From: Nocardioides daedukensis
Lineage (GTDB): Bacteria; Actinomycetota; Actinomycetes; Propionibacteriales; Nocardioidaceae
DNA length: 64,000 nt
Direction of reading: 5' to 3'
NCBI RefSeq assembly: GCF_013408415.1
Contig: NZ_JACCAA010000001.1
Location: 1,674,001 to 1,738,000, forward strand
Shown here one piece after another: positions 51,705 through 64,000 of the stretch (the stretch's first letter is position 1; the number at the start of each line of letters is the position of its first letter). A model generated the notes under the pieces. That model saw only the letters and a program-made list of their open reading frames with translations. It was not told the origin of the DNA and ran no database searches. The position numbers and the translations under genes were made by a program.

Positions 51705-52853
51705 ATGCGTCGCGACCCATGGCTCGACAACGCCAAGTTCACTCTGGTCACCCTGGTGGTGATCGGACACTCGTTTGCCATCCTGGGCGCCAGCGCCCTG
51801 GAACTTCAGGTCTACGACTTCATCTACTTCTGGCACATCCCGGCGTTCGTGCTGGTCAGCGGCCATCTCTCCAAAGGTTTCGTCTGGGATCGAAAGCACT
51901 TCTCGTCCCTGTTCACGACCCTGGTGCTGCCGTTCCTGATCTTCGAACCGGTGCTGCTGGCCTGGCGCGAACATCTCGGTGAGGACACCGAGGGGCCGTT
52001 GTGGCTCGAGCCGCACTGGGCGATGTGGTATATCGTCGCGCTGTTCGCGTGGCGCCTGGCCACCCCCGTGCTGCGGCTGCACTGGCTGATGGTTCCGGCC
52101 TCGGTGGCGGTCTCGCTGGCGAGTGGCTTCAGCGACGTGCTGACCCTCTCCCTGCCCCGGATCCTGGGATTGTTGCCGTTCTTCGTGATCGGGCTGCACC
52201 TGCGCCGCGAGCACCTGTCCGTGCTGACCCGCGCCCGGGTGCGCCCGTTCGCTGCCGCGGCGATGCTGTGGATCTTCGTCGTCGCCGGGAGCACCGACCA
52301 GTGGGGACGCACCGCGTTCCTCTACCACGATCGCTCCTACGGGGCTCTGGGCGTGCCCGGGCCCGAGGCGATGGAGGTGCGGCTCCAGGTCCTGCTGATC
52401 GGCCTGGTCGGCGCCGCTGCCGCCCTCTCGCTGATCCCGAGCCGCAAGCTGCCGATCACCGCGATGGGCTCGGCGTCGATGGTGGTCTACCTGTTCCACG
52501 GGTTCGTGGTGCGCTATGCCGAAGCCGCCGGTTGGTTGGACCCGTGGCGCGGTCACTCCGCGCTGTCGATCCCGCTCGCCGTGGGCGGGTCGGTGCTGCT
52601 CGCGCTCTTCCTCTCCTGGGCTCCGGTGGCGAGCCGGCTGACCTGGTTCGTGGACCCGGTGGGATCGCTGCGCCGTCGGCGGGCTGCTGAGGCCGGCGCG
52701 GGTGCCACCCCTTCCGGTGGCACCCCTTCCGGTGCGGCACTTCGCGGTGACCTGGTGCTCAACGCTGACGTCGACGGCATCCGGCCCAGCCGTGACCTGA
52801 CCTCGGTCGGGTCGACGACACGGGACCTCACCTCGGCCGCGGGCCCCAGGTAG
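51705..52853 (+). CDS. Acyltransferase 3-family membrane protein
   Basis: 382 residues from ATG 51705. It opens with the family motif RRDPWLDNAKFTLVTLVVIG and H-S-F, followed by about ten membrane helices (FWHIPAFVLVSGHLSKGF, MVVYLFHGFVVRYAEAAGWL). Members O-acylate sugars or other surface molecules. A Ser/Thr/Arg-rich cytosolic tail with a TPSG repeat ends the protein. Its 3' end overlaps the convergent next gene by 26 bp. Confidence 0.85.
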   Translation: MRRDPWLDNAKFTLVTLVVIGHSFAILGASALELQVYDFIYFWHIPAFVLVSGHLSKGFVWDRKHFSSLFTTLVLPFLIFEPVLLAWREHLGEDTEGPLWLEPHWAMWYIVALFAWRLATPVLRLHWLMVPASVAVSLASGFSDVLTLSLPRILGLLPFFVIGLHLRREHLSVLTRARVRPFAAAAMLWIFVVAGSTDQWGRTAFLYHDRSYGALGVPGPEAMEVRLQVLLIGLVGAAAALSLIPSRKLPITAMGSASMVVYLFHGFVVRYAEAAGWLDPWRGHSALSIPLAVGGSVLLALFLSWAPVASRLTWFVDPVGSLRRRRAAEAGAGATPSGGTPSGAALRGDLVLNADVDGIRPSRDLTSVGSTTRDLTSAAGPR

Positions 52854-53619
52854 GTCGCACCGCAGCCTTCGGCACCAGGTCGAGCTCGGCCGCCTCGGCC
52901 AGGTCCGGGGCGTGGCCGCCGAGGTGCGCGGGGTGCCACGGGGCGTGCTCGCCGGGCGCGGGCCGATGGTGCGGCAGCTGCTGCAGTCCCTCCAGCATGC
53001 CGGTGAGGGTGTGGCCGAGTTGCTGCGTCGCGGCAGTCAGGTCGCCGCCGGGTACGACGTACTGCGGGAGGCCGAAGGCGACGTCGACCCGCCGCCCGCG
53101 GGTCCAGTCCGGGCCCGGCTCCTTGCCGTCGGGGCCGGGCCGACCGACCGAATAGATCCGTTGGGGTCCCCACAGCGCCACCGGGACGATCGGCGCCCCG
53201 GTCTCGCGCGCCAACGAGGCGACGCCTCGCATCAGCGGGCGGATCGTGTAGGAGTATGAGATGCCGGCCTCGGGGAAGGCACAGACCCACTCCCGGGCCC
53301 CCAGCAGGCTGCGGGCCCGCAGATAGGCGCCGGCCGGAGCCGTCCGGTCCACCGGGATGTGGCCCATGTGGTCCATCGCCCGGGCCAGCAGCCGCCGGTG
53401 CCAGACGTCGTGGCGGCACATGAAACGGATGTGCGGCTGAATGGTGAAAGCGGCCTTCTGGACGAAGACGAAGTCCGGGTAGGAGACGTGGTTGGAGGCC
53501 AGCAGCACAGGCCCTCGGACCGGAAGATTCTCGGCCCCGTGCACCTCGACGCGGACGTCGAGCGCCCTGAGCAGAGCCCGCCCGAGGAGGTTGACCGCGT
53601 TGTGTACCCGGTCAGCCAT
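52828..53619 (-). CDS. 1-acyl-glycerol-3-phosphate acyltransferase family (PlsC-like)
   Basis: 263 residues. HX4D motif NHVSYPD (about 43-49), FPEAG in place of the usual FPEGT, and IVPVALWGPQR. It should transfer an acyl group to a lysophospholipid-like acceptor at the membrane. A proline/histidine-rich C-terminus of about 50 residues is not part of the fold. Confidence 0.9.
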   Translation of the reverse strand: MADRVHNAVNLLGRALLRALDVRVEVHGAENLPVRGPVLLASNHVSYPDFVFVQKAAFTIQPHIRFMCRHDVWHRRLLARAMDHMGHIPVDRTAPAGAYLRARSLLGAREWVCAFPEAGISYSYTIRPLMRGVASLARETGAPIVPVALWGPQRIYSVGRPGPDGKEPGPDWTRGRRVDVAFGLPQYVVPGGDLTAATQQLGHTLTGMLEGLQQLPHHRPAPGEHAPWHPAHLGGHAPDLAEAAELDLVPKAAVRPTWGPRPR

Positions 53620-53692
53620 GGCCGAACTTTGTCACAATGCGTGTGCTGGATAGTAGATTCCTCCGAAAGTTCACCTCGGGAATGGTCTTCGC

Positions 53693-54190
53693 ATGCAACA
53701 GTTCAACTCGCTTCGCGTCCTGGCTCTTGCCGTGCTGCCCATGCCGCTCCTCCTCGGACTGGCCCTGTGGTTCGTTCTCCAGGGCGTTGACGGCAGCACG
53801 ATGGCCCACGTCCCGTCGATCCTGCTCGTCGTAGGCGTTGCCGTGGCGGCCCTCGCGCTGATCCTCGCGATCGGCTATCGCGGCGCCCCCTTCCGGCAGG
53901 GCGTCCCCCCTCACGTCGCCGTCGAGCGAGGCGCCCGCGTCTTCCAGTCCACCGCCTTCATGCGGATGGCCCTGAGCGAGCTGCCGATGCTGGTCGGTCT
54001 GGCGCTCGCCTTCGTCGCCGGCGAGGGCGGCCTGATCACCTACGCCGTCGGCGCAGCCGCCACCCTCCTCCTGCTGCTCCTGCACTTCCTCCCCAACGCC
54101 ACCCAGGTCCGCAAGGTCCAGGAGTCCCTGGAGCGCCAAGGCGCCCGCGTCCCGCTCCTCGACGCCTTCCACGGCCAGCCCGTCGCCTGA
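53693..54190 (+). CDS. Four-helix membrane protein
   Basis: 165 residues with helices at about 8-30, 40-62, 91-110 and 113-132, then a basic/acidic tail (NATQVRKVQESLERQGARV). The pattern (two helix pairs with a polar loop ERGARVFQSTAFMRMALSEL) recurs in actinobacterial proteins of unknown function, as far as I recall. Confidence 0.7.
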   Translation: MQQFNSLRVLALAVLPMPLLLGLALWFVLQGVDGSTMAHVPSILLVVGVAVAALALILAIGYRGAPFRQGVPPHVAVERGARVFQSTAFMRMALSELPMLVGLALAFVAGEGGLITYAVGAAATLLLLLLHFLPNATQVRKVQESLERQGARVPLLDAFHGQPVA

Positions 54191-54207
54191 CCGCCCCGGC
54201 CCGGTCG

Positions 54208-54281
54208 AAGTCACCGGGTACCGGGTGACTCCGGCGCTTCCCGGGCGAGATCTTGCCCGGGAAGCGCCAGACTTGCCCGGG
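54208..54281. repeat. 74-bp inverted repeat, left copy
   Basis: Nearly exact reverse complement of 55371-55444. It contains a hairpin GCGCTTCCCGGGC...GCCCGGGAAGCGC (13-bp stem) and a second palindromic part around GGGTACC. It lies right after the stop of the four-helix membrane protein, so it may also act as a terminator. Confidence 0.85.
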
Positions 54282-54407
54282 AAGTTACCCGCGCGGCACG
54301 TCGTACTCTGACCGCATTCTGTCCACAGGCTGACCGCGACCCCGACTTCTCCACAGGTCGCATGCCGGTCCCAGCGGCCGCTCCAGTTGCAGGCGAACCT
54401 TGCCGCC

Positions 54408-55361
54408 ATGACCACCGATCTGCTGAGAAGACGCTGCATCAGCCAGGGCTACATCCTTCGCCGCGAGGCGGTGGCCATGGGCTACGACGACAAGTCCCTG
54501 ACCCGGCTGGTGCGCGCGAAGCAGCTCGTCCGGGTGCGCTACGGCGCCTACACCATCGCCGAACTGTGGCCTGACTCCGTGTCCGACAGGCATCAGATCA
54601 GGGCGCGGGCCGTCCTGGGCACCGCGAAGCCCGGAACGGTCCTGTCCCACACGTCGGCGGCGCTCGAGCATGGCGTCTCGACATGGGACGTGCCGTTGTC
54701 CGAGATCCACACCACCCGACCCGATGGCCACGCCGGTCGTCGACTTTCCGGAGTGCACCAGCACCAGGGCATCCTGCTGCCCACCGACACTGTCGTGGTC
54801 AACGACGTGCCGGTGACTGCACCGGTGCGCACCGCTCTGGACTTGATCACGATTCTGGACGTGGAGCATGCTCTGGTCGCGATCAACTCGATGCTGCACG
54901 CGGAGTTGATGACCAAGGACGCGCTGCGTGTTCGTGTCGAGACTGCTGACCAATGGCCGCACACCCTGCACGGTCGCGTCGTGGTCGGCTTGAGCGACCC
55001 CCGTCTCGAGTCGGTCGGTGAGTCGCGCACCTTCTATCTGTGTTGGTCGAACGGCATCCCGCTCCCGACGCCCCAGCACCCGATCTTCGACAACGGCAGA
55101 CTGATTGCACGCCTCGACTTCGCATGGCCCGAGCACAAGGTGTTCCTCGAATTCGACGGACGGGTCAAGTACGTGAAGTTCGTCCCTGATGGCGGGGACA
55201 TCACGGACGTGGTCCTGGCTGAGAAGCGACGCGAGGAACGCATCTGCGAACTGACCGGGTGGCGTTGCATCCGGATCACGTGGGCGGATCTGGCCCAGCC
55301 CGGCCGGACGGCACAACGGATCCGTCAGCTCCTCGAGAACCGGCCACAGAGCGCCGCCTGA
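54408..55361 (+). CDS. AbiEi-like / DUF559-type protein inside an inverted-repeat-bounded unit
   Basis: 317 residues from ATG 54408 (a TTG at 54387 is less likely). The N-terminal winged helix LRREAVAMGYDDKSLTRLVR is as in AbiEi antitoxins. The middle section (LSHTSAALEHGVSTWD) is typical of the group. The C-terminal region has the Vsr/DUF559-like nuclease pattern: IARLDFAWPEHKVFLEFDGR, then KY, and EKRREERICELTGWRCIRIT. The D...E-x-D residues could form a PD-(D/E)XK site. Actinobacteria often carry several such genes. No toxin partner (AbiEii) is adjacent. Confidence 0.75.
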   Translation: MTTDLLRRRCISQGYILRREAVAMGYDDKSLTRLVRAKQLVRVRYGAYTIAELWPDSVSDRHQIRARAVLGTAKPGTVLSHTSAALEHGVSTWDVPLSEIHTTRPDGHAGRRLSGVHQHQGILLPTDTVVVNDVPVTAPVRTALDLITILDVEHALVAINSMLHAELMTKDALRVRVETADQWPHTLHGRVVVGLSDPRLESVGESRTFYLCWSNGIPLPTPQHPIFDNGRLIARLDFAWPEHKVFLEFDGRVKYVKFVPDGGDITDVVLAEKRREERICELTGWRCIRITWADLAQPGRTAQRIRQLLENRPQSAA

Positions 55362-55370
55362 GCCCTACTC

Positions 55371-55444
55371 CCCGGGCAAGTCTGGTGCTTCCCGGGCGAG
55401 ATCTTGCCCGGGAAGCACCGGAGTCACCCGGTACCCGGTGACTT
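55371..55444. repeat. 74-bp inverted repeat, right copy
   Basis: Mate of 54208-54281 in opposite orientation; the arms differ at only a few positions (GTGCTTCCC versus GCGCTTCCC among them). Together they bracket a 1237-bp segment with a single gene. No target duplication is visible next to the outer ends. It also lies before the rpoC stop on the other strand. Confidence 0.85.
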
Positions 55445-55517
55445 TGGCGGGGCGGGCCCCGGACGCGCGAACGCCCCCGACCGGAACCCGGTCGGGGGCG
55501 CTCATGCGATCAAGCGA

Positions 55518-58500
55518 TCAGTTCTGGTACGTCCCGAAGTCGAAGTCGTCCAGCGCGACGGCCTGGCCGCCGGTGGCTCCGAACTCGTAGTCGTAGGAGT
55601 CGTAACCGGACACGGAGTATGCCGCGGCGCGGGCCTCCTCGGTCGGCTCCACCCGGATGTTGCGGTACCGCTCGAGACCGGTACCTGCCGGGATCAGCTT
55701 TCCGATGATCACGTTCTCCTTCAGGCCGCGCAGCGAGTCGCTTCGGCCGTTGATCGCGGCGTCGGTGAGCACTCGGGTGGTCTCCTGGAAGGAGGCCGCC
55801 GAGAGCCACGACTCCGTGGCCAGCGATGCCTTGGTGATACCCATCAGCTCCGGACGTCCCGATGCCGGCTTGCCACCCTCGGAGAGAACGCGACGGTTCT
55901 CCTCCTCGAAGCGGACCCGGTCGACCAGGTCGGACGGGAGCAGGTTGGTGTCACCGGACTCCAGCACCGTGATCCGGCGCAGCATCTGCCGCACGATGAT
56001 CTCGATGTGCTTGTCGTGGATCGACACGCCCTGGCTGCGGTAGACCTCCTGGACCTCGTCCACGAGGTGCTGCTGCGCACGACGGACACCGAGGATGCGG
56101 AGGACCTCCTTGGGGTCCTCGGTTCCCTGGGTGAACCGGTCGCCGACCTCGACGTGGTCGCCATCGGAGACCAGCAGTCGCGAACGACGGCTGACGGGGT
56201 ATTCCACGATCTCGGAACCGTCGTCGGGGGTGACGACGATCTTGCGGGCCTTGTCGCCATCCTCGATCTCGATCCGACCGGCAACCTCCGAGATCGGCGC
56301 AACCCCCTTCGGCGTACGGGCCTCGAAGAGCTCCACGACGCGGGGCAGACCCTGCGTGATGTCGTCAGCCGAAGCCACACCACCGGTGTGGAAGGTACGC
56401 ATCGTCAGCTGCGTGCCGGGCTCACCGATGGACTGCGCGGCGATGATGCCGACCGCCTCACCGATGTCGACCAGCAGGCCGGTGGCCAGCGAGCGGCCGT
56501 AGCACTTCGCGCAGGTACCGGTGCGAGCGTCGCAGGTCAGCACGGAGCGGACCTTGACCTCCACGATGCCGGACTCGATCAGCTCGGCGATCTTGACGTC
56601 ACCCAGGTCCTCACCGGCGCGGGCGAGGATCTCGCCCGACTCCGGGTGCTCCACGTCGGAAGCAGCGGTCCGGGCGTACGCCGCGGTCTCGGCGTTCTCG
56701 TGCTTGATCACCGAACCGTCGGCGAGCTTCTCACCGATCACCTTCGGCAGACCACGCTCGGTGCCACAGTCGTCCTCACGGATGATGACGTCCTGCGACA
56801 CGTCGACCAGACGACGGGTCAGGTAACCCGAGTCTGCGGTCCGCAGCGCGGTGTCCGCGAGACCCTTGCGGGCACCGTGGGTGGCGATGAAGTACTCGAG
56901 AACGGTGAGGCCCTCGCGGAAGTTCGACTTGATCGGGCGCGGGATGATCTCGCCCTTCGGGTTTGCCACCAGACCACGCATGGCCGCAACCTGGCGGATC
57001 TGGTTCATGTTTCCCGAGGCACCCGAGTCGACCATCATGTAGATCGGGTTGGCCTTGTCGAAGTTCTTCTCCATGGCCTTACCGATGACGGCAGCAGCCT
57101 GGGTCCAGATCTCGATGAGCTCCTGACGACGCTCCTCGTCGGTGACCAGACCACGCTCGAACTGCACCTGGACCTTGGCGGCCTGTGCCTCGTAGCCGGC
57201 CAGGATCTCGGCCTTGTCGCCCGGCGTGGTGACGTCGTCGATCGAGACCGTGACACCGGAACGGGTGGCCCAGTGGAAGCCAGCGTCCTTGAGCGCGTCG
57301 AGCGAGGCAGCAACCTCGACCTTGGTGTAGCGCTCAGCCAGGTCGTTCACGATCGCACCGAGCTGCTTCTTGCCGACCTCGTAGTTCACGAAGGGGTAGT
57401 TGGCAGGCAGGGCGTCGTTGAAGATCGACCGGCCCAGCGAGGTCTGGACGGACTCGCCGTCGACACGCAGCTGGATCGGCGTCTGCAGGCTGATCTCGTG
57501 GCGGTCGAACGCCATGATCGCCTCGGCCTGACCGGTGAAGGCACGGCCTTCGCCGGGCTGGTTCGGCCGCTCGGTCGTCAGGAAGAACAGGCCGATGATC
57601 ATGTCCTGGGTAGGCATGGTCACCGGACGGCCGTCCGACGGCTTGAGGATGTTGTTCGTCGACAGCATCAGGATCCGGGCCTCGGCCTGCGCCTCCGCGG
57701 AGAGCGGCAGGTGCACGGCCATCTGGTCACCGTCGAAGTCGGCGTTGAAGGCCGAGCAGACGAGCGGGTGGATCTGGATGGCCTTGCCCTCGATCAGCTG
57801 GGGCTCGAACGCCTGGATGCCGAGACGGTGCAGCGTGGGTGCACGGTTGAGCAGCACCGGGTGCTCGGTGATGACCTCTTCGAGGACGTCCCACACGACC
57901 GGGCGTGCGCGCTCGACCATCCGCTTGGCGGACTTGATGTTCTGCGCGTGCGACAGGTCCACGAGGCGCTTCATCACGAACGGCTTGAAGAGCTCCAGGG
58001 CCATCTGCTTGGGCAGACCACACTGGTGCAGCTTCAGCTGCGGGCCCGAGACGATGACCGAACGACCGGAGTAGTCGACGCGCTTTCCGAGCAGGTTCTG
58101 ACGGAAACGACCCTGCTTGCCCTTGAGCATGTCGGAGAGCGACTTGAGCGGGCGGTTGCCCGGACCGGTCACCGGACGACCACGACGGCCGTTGTCGAAC
58201 AGCGAGTCGACGGCCTCCTGGAGCATCCGCTTTTCGTTGTTGACGATGATCTCGGGGGCACCGAGGTCAAGCAGGCGCTTGAGTCGGTTGTTCCGGTTGA
58301 TCACGCGACGGTAGAGGTCGTTGAGGTCCGAGGTGGCGAAGCGGCCACCGTCGAGCTGGACCATCGGACGCAGGTCCGGCGGGATGACCGGGACGGCGTC
58401 GAGGACCATGCCGATCGGCTGGTTGCCGGTCTTGCGGAACGCGTCGACGACCTTGAGCCGCTTGAGTGCGCGGACCTTCTTCTGACCCTTGCCGGTGGCA

Positions 58501-59342
58501 ATGGTCTCGCGAAGGTTCTCGACCTCCTGGGCGATGTCGAAGTCCTGGAGGCGCTTCTGGATCGCCGTGGCGCCCATGTGGCCCTCGAAGTACTTGCCGA
58601 ACCAGGTCTTCATCTCGCGGTAGAGCAGCTCGTCGCCCATCAGGTCCTGGACCTTCAGGCTCTTGAACGTGCTCCACACCTCGTCGAGGCGGTCGATCTC
58701 GCGCTGGGCACGGTCGCGCAGCTGCTTCATCTCGCGCTCGGCACCGTCGCGCACCTTGCGGCGGGCGTCGGCCTTGGCGCCCTCGGCCTCGAGGGTCTCG
58801 AGGTCGTCGGCCAGCTTCTTGGTGCGGTCCTCGAGCGAGGTGTCGCGGCGGGTCTCGAGACGCTTGCGCTCGAGGTCGATCTTGCCCTCGAGCGAGGACA
58901 GGTCGCGGTGACGCGCGTCCTCGTCGACGGAGGTGATCATGTAGGCCGCGAAGTAGATGACCTTCTCGAGGTCCTTCGGGGCCAGGTCGAGCAGGTAGCC
59001 CAAGCGCGACGGAACGCCCTTGAAGTACCAGATGTGGGTCACGGGAGCGGCGAGCTCGATGTGGCCCATCCGCTCACGACGCACCTTGGAACGGGTGACC
59101 TCGACGCCACACCGCTCGCAGATGATGCCCTTGAAGCGGACTCGCTTGTACTTGCCGCAGTAGCACTCCCAGTCGCGGGTCGGGCCGAAGATCTTCTCGC
59201 AGAAGAGTCCGTCGCGTTCCGGCTTGAGGGTGCGGTAGTTGATGGTTTCCGGCTTCTTGACCTCACCGTGGCTCCATCCGCGGATCTCGTCCGCGGTGGC
59301 CAGGCCGATCTTGAGCTGGTCGAAGAAGTTCACGTCGAGCAC
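55518..59342 (-). CDS. rpoC: RNA polymerase subunit beta'
   Basis: 1274 residues, GTG start. Zinc-ribbon cysteines C60, C62, C75, C78 ([19 protein letters not shown]), the catalytic [16 protein letters not shown] loop, and C-terminal [19 protein letters not shown] with the second zinc site [11 protein letters not shown]. Full length for actinobacteria. It follows rpoB after 111 bp containing a strong hairpin. Confidence 0.99.
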   Translation of the reverse strand: MLDVNFFDQLKIGLATADEIRGWSHGEVKKPETINYRTLKPERDGLFCEKIFGPTRDWECYCGKYKRVRFKGIICERCGVEVTRSKVRRERMGHIELAAPVTHIWYFKGVPSRLGYLLDLAPKDLEKVIYFAAYMITSVDEDARHRDLSSLEGKIDLERKRLETRRDTSLEDRTKKLADDLETLEAEGAKADARRKVRDGAEREMKQLRDRAQREIDRLDEVWSTFKSLKVQDLMGDELLYREMKTWFGKYFEGHMGATAIQKRLQDFDIAQEVENLRETIATGKGQKKVRALKRLKVVDAFRKTGNQPIGMVLDAVPVIPPDLRPMVQLDGGRFATSDLNDLYRRVINRNNRLKRLLDLGAPEIIVNNEKRMLQEAVDSLFDNGRRGRPVTGPGNRPLKSLSDMLKGKQGRFRQNLLGKRVDYSGRSVIVSGPQLKLHQCGLPKQMALELFKPFVMKRLVDLSHAQNIKSAKRMVERARPVVWDVLEEVITEHPVLLNRAPTLHRLGIQAFEPQLIEGKAIQIHPLVCSAFNADFDGDQMAVHLPLSAEAQAEARILMLSTNNILKPSDGRPVTMPTQDMIIGLFFLTTERPNQPGEGRAFTGQAEAIMAFDRHEISLQTPIQLRVDGESVQTSLGRSIFNDALPANYPFVNYEVGKKQLGAIVNDLAERYTKVEVAASLDALKDAGFHWATRSGVTVSIDDVTTPGDKAEILAGYEAQAAKVQVQFERGLVTDEERRQELIEIWTQAAAVIGKAMEKNFDKANPIYMMVDSGASGNMNQIRQVAAMRGLVANPKGEIIPRPIKSNFREGLTVLEYFIATHGARKGLADTALRTADSGYLTRRLVDVSQDVIIREDDCGTERGLPKVIGEKLADGSVIKHENAETAAYARTAASDVEHPESGEILARAGEDLGDVKIAELIESGIVEVKVRSVLTCDARTGTCAKCYGRSLATGLLVDIGEAVGIIAAQSIGEPGTQLTMRTFHTGGVASADDITQGLPRVVELFEARTPKGVAPISEVAGRIEIEDGDKARKIVVTPDDGSEIVEYPVSRRSRLLVSDGDHVEVGDRFTQGTEDPKEVLRILGVRRAQQHLVDEVQEVYRSQGVSIHDKHIEIIVRQMLRRITVLESGDTNLLPSDLVDRVRFEEENRRVLSEGGKPASGRPELMGITKASLATESWLSAASFQETTRVLTDAAINGRSDSLRGLKENVIIGKLIPAGTGLERYRNIRVEPTEEARAAAYSVSGYDSYDYEFGATGGQAVALDDFDFGTYQN

Positions 59343-59416
59343 GTTGGCTTCAATTCCTTCGCTGTGGTTGCCCTGTGTTTCCGGGCGGTGATTGAGAGAG
59401 TGATGACGTCGGGAGG

Positions 59417-59447
59417 GGCGGTACGCCGTGTGGTACGGCGTACCGCC
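59417..59447. terminator. Hairpin in the rpoB-rpoC spacer (attenuator candidate)
   Basis: GGCGGTACGCCGT and ACGGCGTACCGCC form a 13-bp perfect stem with a 5-nt loop, 6 bp after the rpoB stop. No U-tract follows on the transcribed strand, so it is more likely a partial terminator, an RNA processing site or a stabilising 3' structure than a full stop. Confidence 0.6.
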
Positions 59448-59453
59448 TCACCG

Positions 59454-63002
<3,549 letters not shown>

Positions 63003-63103
63003 GAGGGTGTCCTTCTACAGGTTCGCTCTGGAGATTGGCGCCGACCCACCACAAACCAGCCACCGGGCAGGCAGGAAGCATTTGAGAGCAGGCGCAAAGA
63101 TGA

Positions 63104-63132
63104 AGCCTAGCCCCAAAGGCATGAGTTCACAA
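63104..63132 (-). promoter_or_regulatory. Putative rpoBC promoter
   Basis: On the minus strand, TTGTGA (63127-63132) and TAGGCT (63104-63109) are separated by 17 bp, a fair sigma-70-type match. It would give a leader of about 95 nt before the rpoB TTG. This is the best promoter-like sequence I see in the 243-bp gap. Confidence 0.4.
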
Positions 63133-63245
63133 GCCGTCACTCCGGCCACAATCGGAACAGCGCCTAGATCATGCGCCGCAGCGAGCCTCAGGTCAAGCGG
63201 ATCGCCGCAGCATCTCGCACTTGATCGTCATTGCGACGCAGTCGA

Positions 63246-64000
63246 CTACTCCGTCGAGGCGCTTCCCGATGGACTGGGCGAACTGCCCGACGGGCTGGGT
63301 GAGCTGCCCGAGGATGCACCGGGCGAGGGGGCACCGGACGACGGGGCGTCGGACGCCTTCTCCTCGGCCTCCTCGGCCAGACCTGCGTCCCAACCGTCGA
63401 GCTCCTCGACCAGCCAGGTGCCGTCGTGGTTGACCATCGTGGCGGTCAGCGTGACCACGGCATCCTGCGTGCCCTCGGAGTTCACGGCGTGCACCTGCAC
63501 CACGGTCAGCACCTGCACCCGGTCTCCCCCACCGGAGGACCGGACCAGTCCGGTCGCGATGGCCTGCGAGGTCAGCGAGGCCTTGCTCTTGGCCAGGTTG
63601 GGCTCGACGGTGTCGGTCCAGACGTCGTCGTACTCCGACTTGAGGTCGCCACCCAGGACGCGCATCGCCTGGTCGTGGGAACGCTCGGGGAACTTGTAGT
63701 CGTAGGCGATCACCTTGGGTACGGCGCTCTCGGCGGCACGGCGGGCTTCGGCCATCGCCTTCTCGACGTCGTCGGGGTCGTCGTAGGTCACGTGCAGCAC
63801 GGCTGCAACCGCGGCCACGAGCAGCACCAGCACGGCCAGAGCCGCGAGCAGCTTGGTCGACAGTTCCTTCTTGTCGCCCTCAGCCTTGTCGCCCTCAGCC
63901 GATGCCTTCGGGGTCGGCGTGGCCGAGCCCTCGTTGTCCGCGTCGGTGTCGCCAGCGTCGGTGTCGTCCGCGTCGGTGTCGGTCTCGTGGACGTCATCGG
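63246..64000 (-). CDS. Mce-associated-type membrane protein (5' truncated by window edge)
   Basis: The frame stays open to the window edge, so the start lies outside. The visible part: an acidic Asp/Thr-rich cytosolic tail (repeats of DTDADD), a short basic stretch, one membrane helix (LLAALAVLVLLVAAVAAVLH), and an extracytoplasmic domain with DVWTDTVEPNLAKSKASLT and TLTATMVNHDGTWLVEELDG, which match Mce-associated proteins. A Ser/Pro/Gly-rich tail (SPSPSGSSPSPSGSAS) ends the protein. In Mce systems these proteins support lipid import. It ends 243 bp upstream of rpoB. Confidence 0.75.
   Translation of the reverse strand, partial: DDVHETDTDADDTDAGDTDADNEGSATPTPKASAEGDKAEGDKKELSTKLLAALAVLVLLVAAVAAVLHVTYDDPDDVEKAMAEARRAAESAVPKVIAYDYKFPERSHDQAMRVLGGDLKSEYDDVWTDTVEPNLAKSKASLTSQAIATGLVRSSGGGDRVQVLTVVQVHAVNSEGTQDAVVTLTATMVNHDGTWLVEELDGWDAGLAEEAEEKASDAPSSGAPSPGASSGSSPSPSGSSPSPSGSASTE

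Noticed and set aside
53612-54439. Minus-strand open frame opposite the four-helix membrane protein
   Set aside because: The plus-strand frame gives clear membrane helices; the minus-strand frame is a Gly/Asp/Glu-rich shadow.

Overview
The window is high-GC actinobacterial chromosome. The RpoB/RpoC sequences, mycobacterial-type SerC, actinobacterial Rhs protein and the presence of flagellar FlhA suggest a motile member of the Nocardioidaceae (Nocardioides-like). This placement is inferred from protein character, not from a search.

Layout. (1) 1-3.1 kb: the 3' part of flhA, a tiny membrane protein and an orphan GAF-type histidine kinase. (2) 3.3-29.7 kb: a large polymorphic-toxin locus, almost all on the minus strand. 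It starts at about 29.7 kb with a secreted DNRLRE/LamG protein, then a 2219-residue secreted Rhs/YD-repeat protein with a Hint autoprotease and a C-terminal toxin tip, then its immunity gene. Downstream lie eleven toxin/immunity cassette positions in head-to-tail order (numbered 1-11 here in transcription order). Nearly every start overlaps the preceding stop (ATGA, GTGA or TGATG), so the locus reads as one translationally coupled polycistron of roughly 26 kb. Nine cassette toxins are intact, one (cassette 6) is split by an IS256-family element, and one (cassette 5) has been lost to an IS3-family remnant, leaving only its immunity gene. An XRE regulator faces the end of the operon. (3) 29.8-34.3 kb: a TetR regulator with a palindromic operator and a heterodimeric ABC exporter. 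(4) 34.3-45.5 kb: housekeeping and regulatory genes: pdxH, acyl-CoA synthetase, citrate synthase, pentapeptide protein, a NarL-type two-component pair, GNAT, serC, macrodomain protein, a secreted anchored protein and a methyltransferase. (5) 45.5-50.7 kb: a coupled minus-strand operon with a hydroxyacid-oxoacid transhydrogenase-like dehydrogenase, two DUF1648-like membrane proteins and a FAD/4Fe-4S 2-hydroxyacid dehydrogenase. (6) 50.7-55.4 kb: a double Nudix protein, two acyltransferases, a membrane protein and an AbiEi/DUF559-like gene flanked by 74-bp inverted repeats. (7) 55.5-64 kb: rpoC and rpoB, then the 3' part of an Mce-associated-type membrane protein.

The most interesting system is the toxin array. 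Ordinary orphan Rhs tips lack a start and a secretion signal. Here each downstream toxin has its own signal peptide and a shared leader module (YxYD ... SERGPP ... W-S-x-G ... ARP ... TYxYDxPARF ... RSxVAANAG) before a variable C-terminal toxin and a private immunity gene. A short DNA block encoding the VAAN motif marks the leader/toxin junction in almost every cassette and is partly present at the matching place in the main rhs gene. One cassette has captured 910 bp of the rhs core, which shows that recombination happens between cassettes and the main gene. The array therefore looks both like a set of independently secreted small toxins and like a reservoir of tips.
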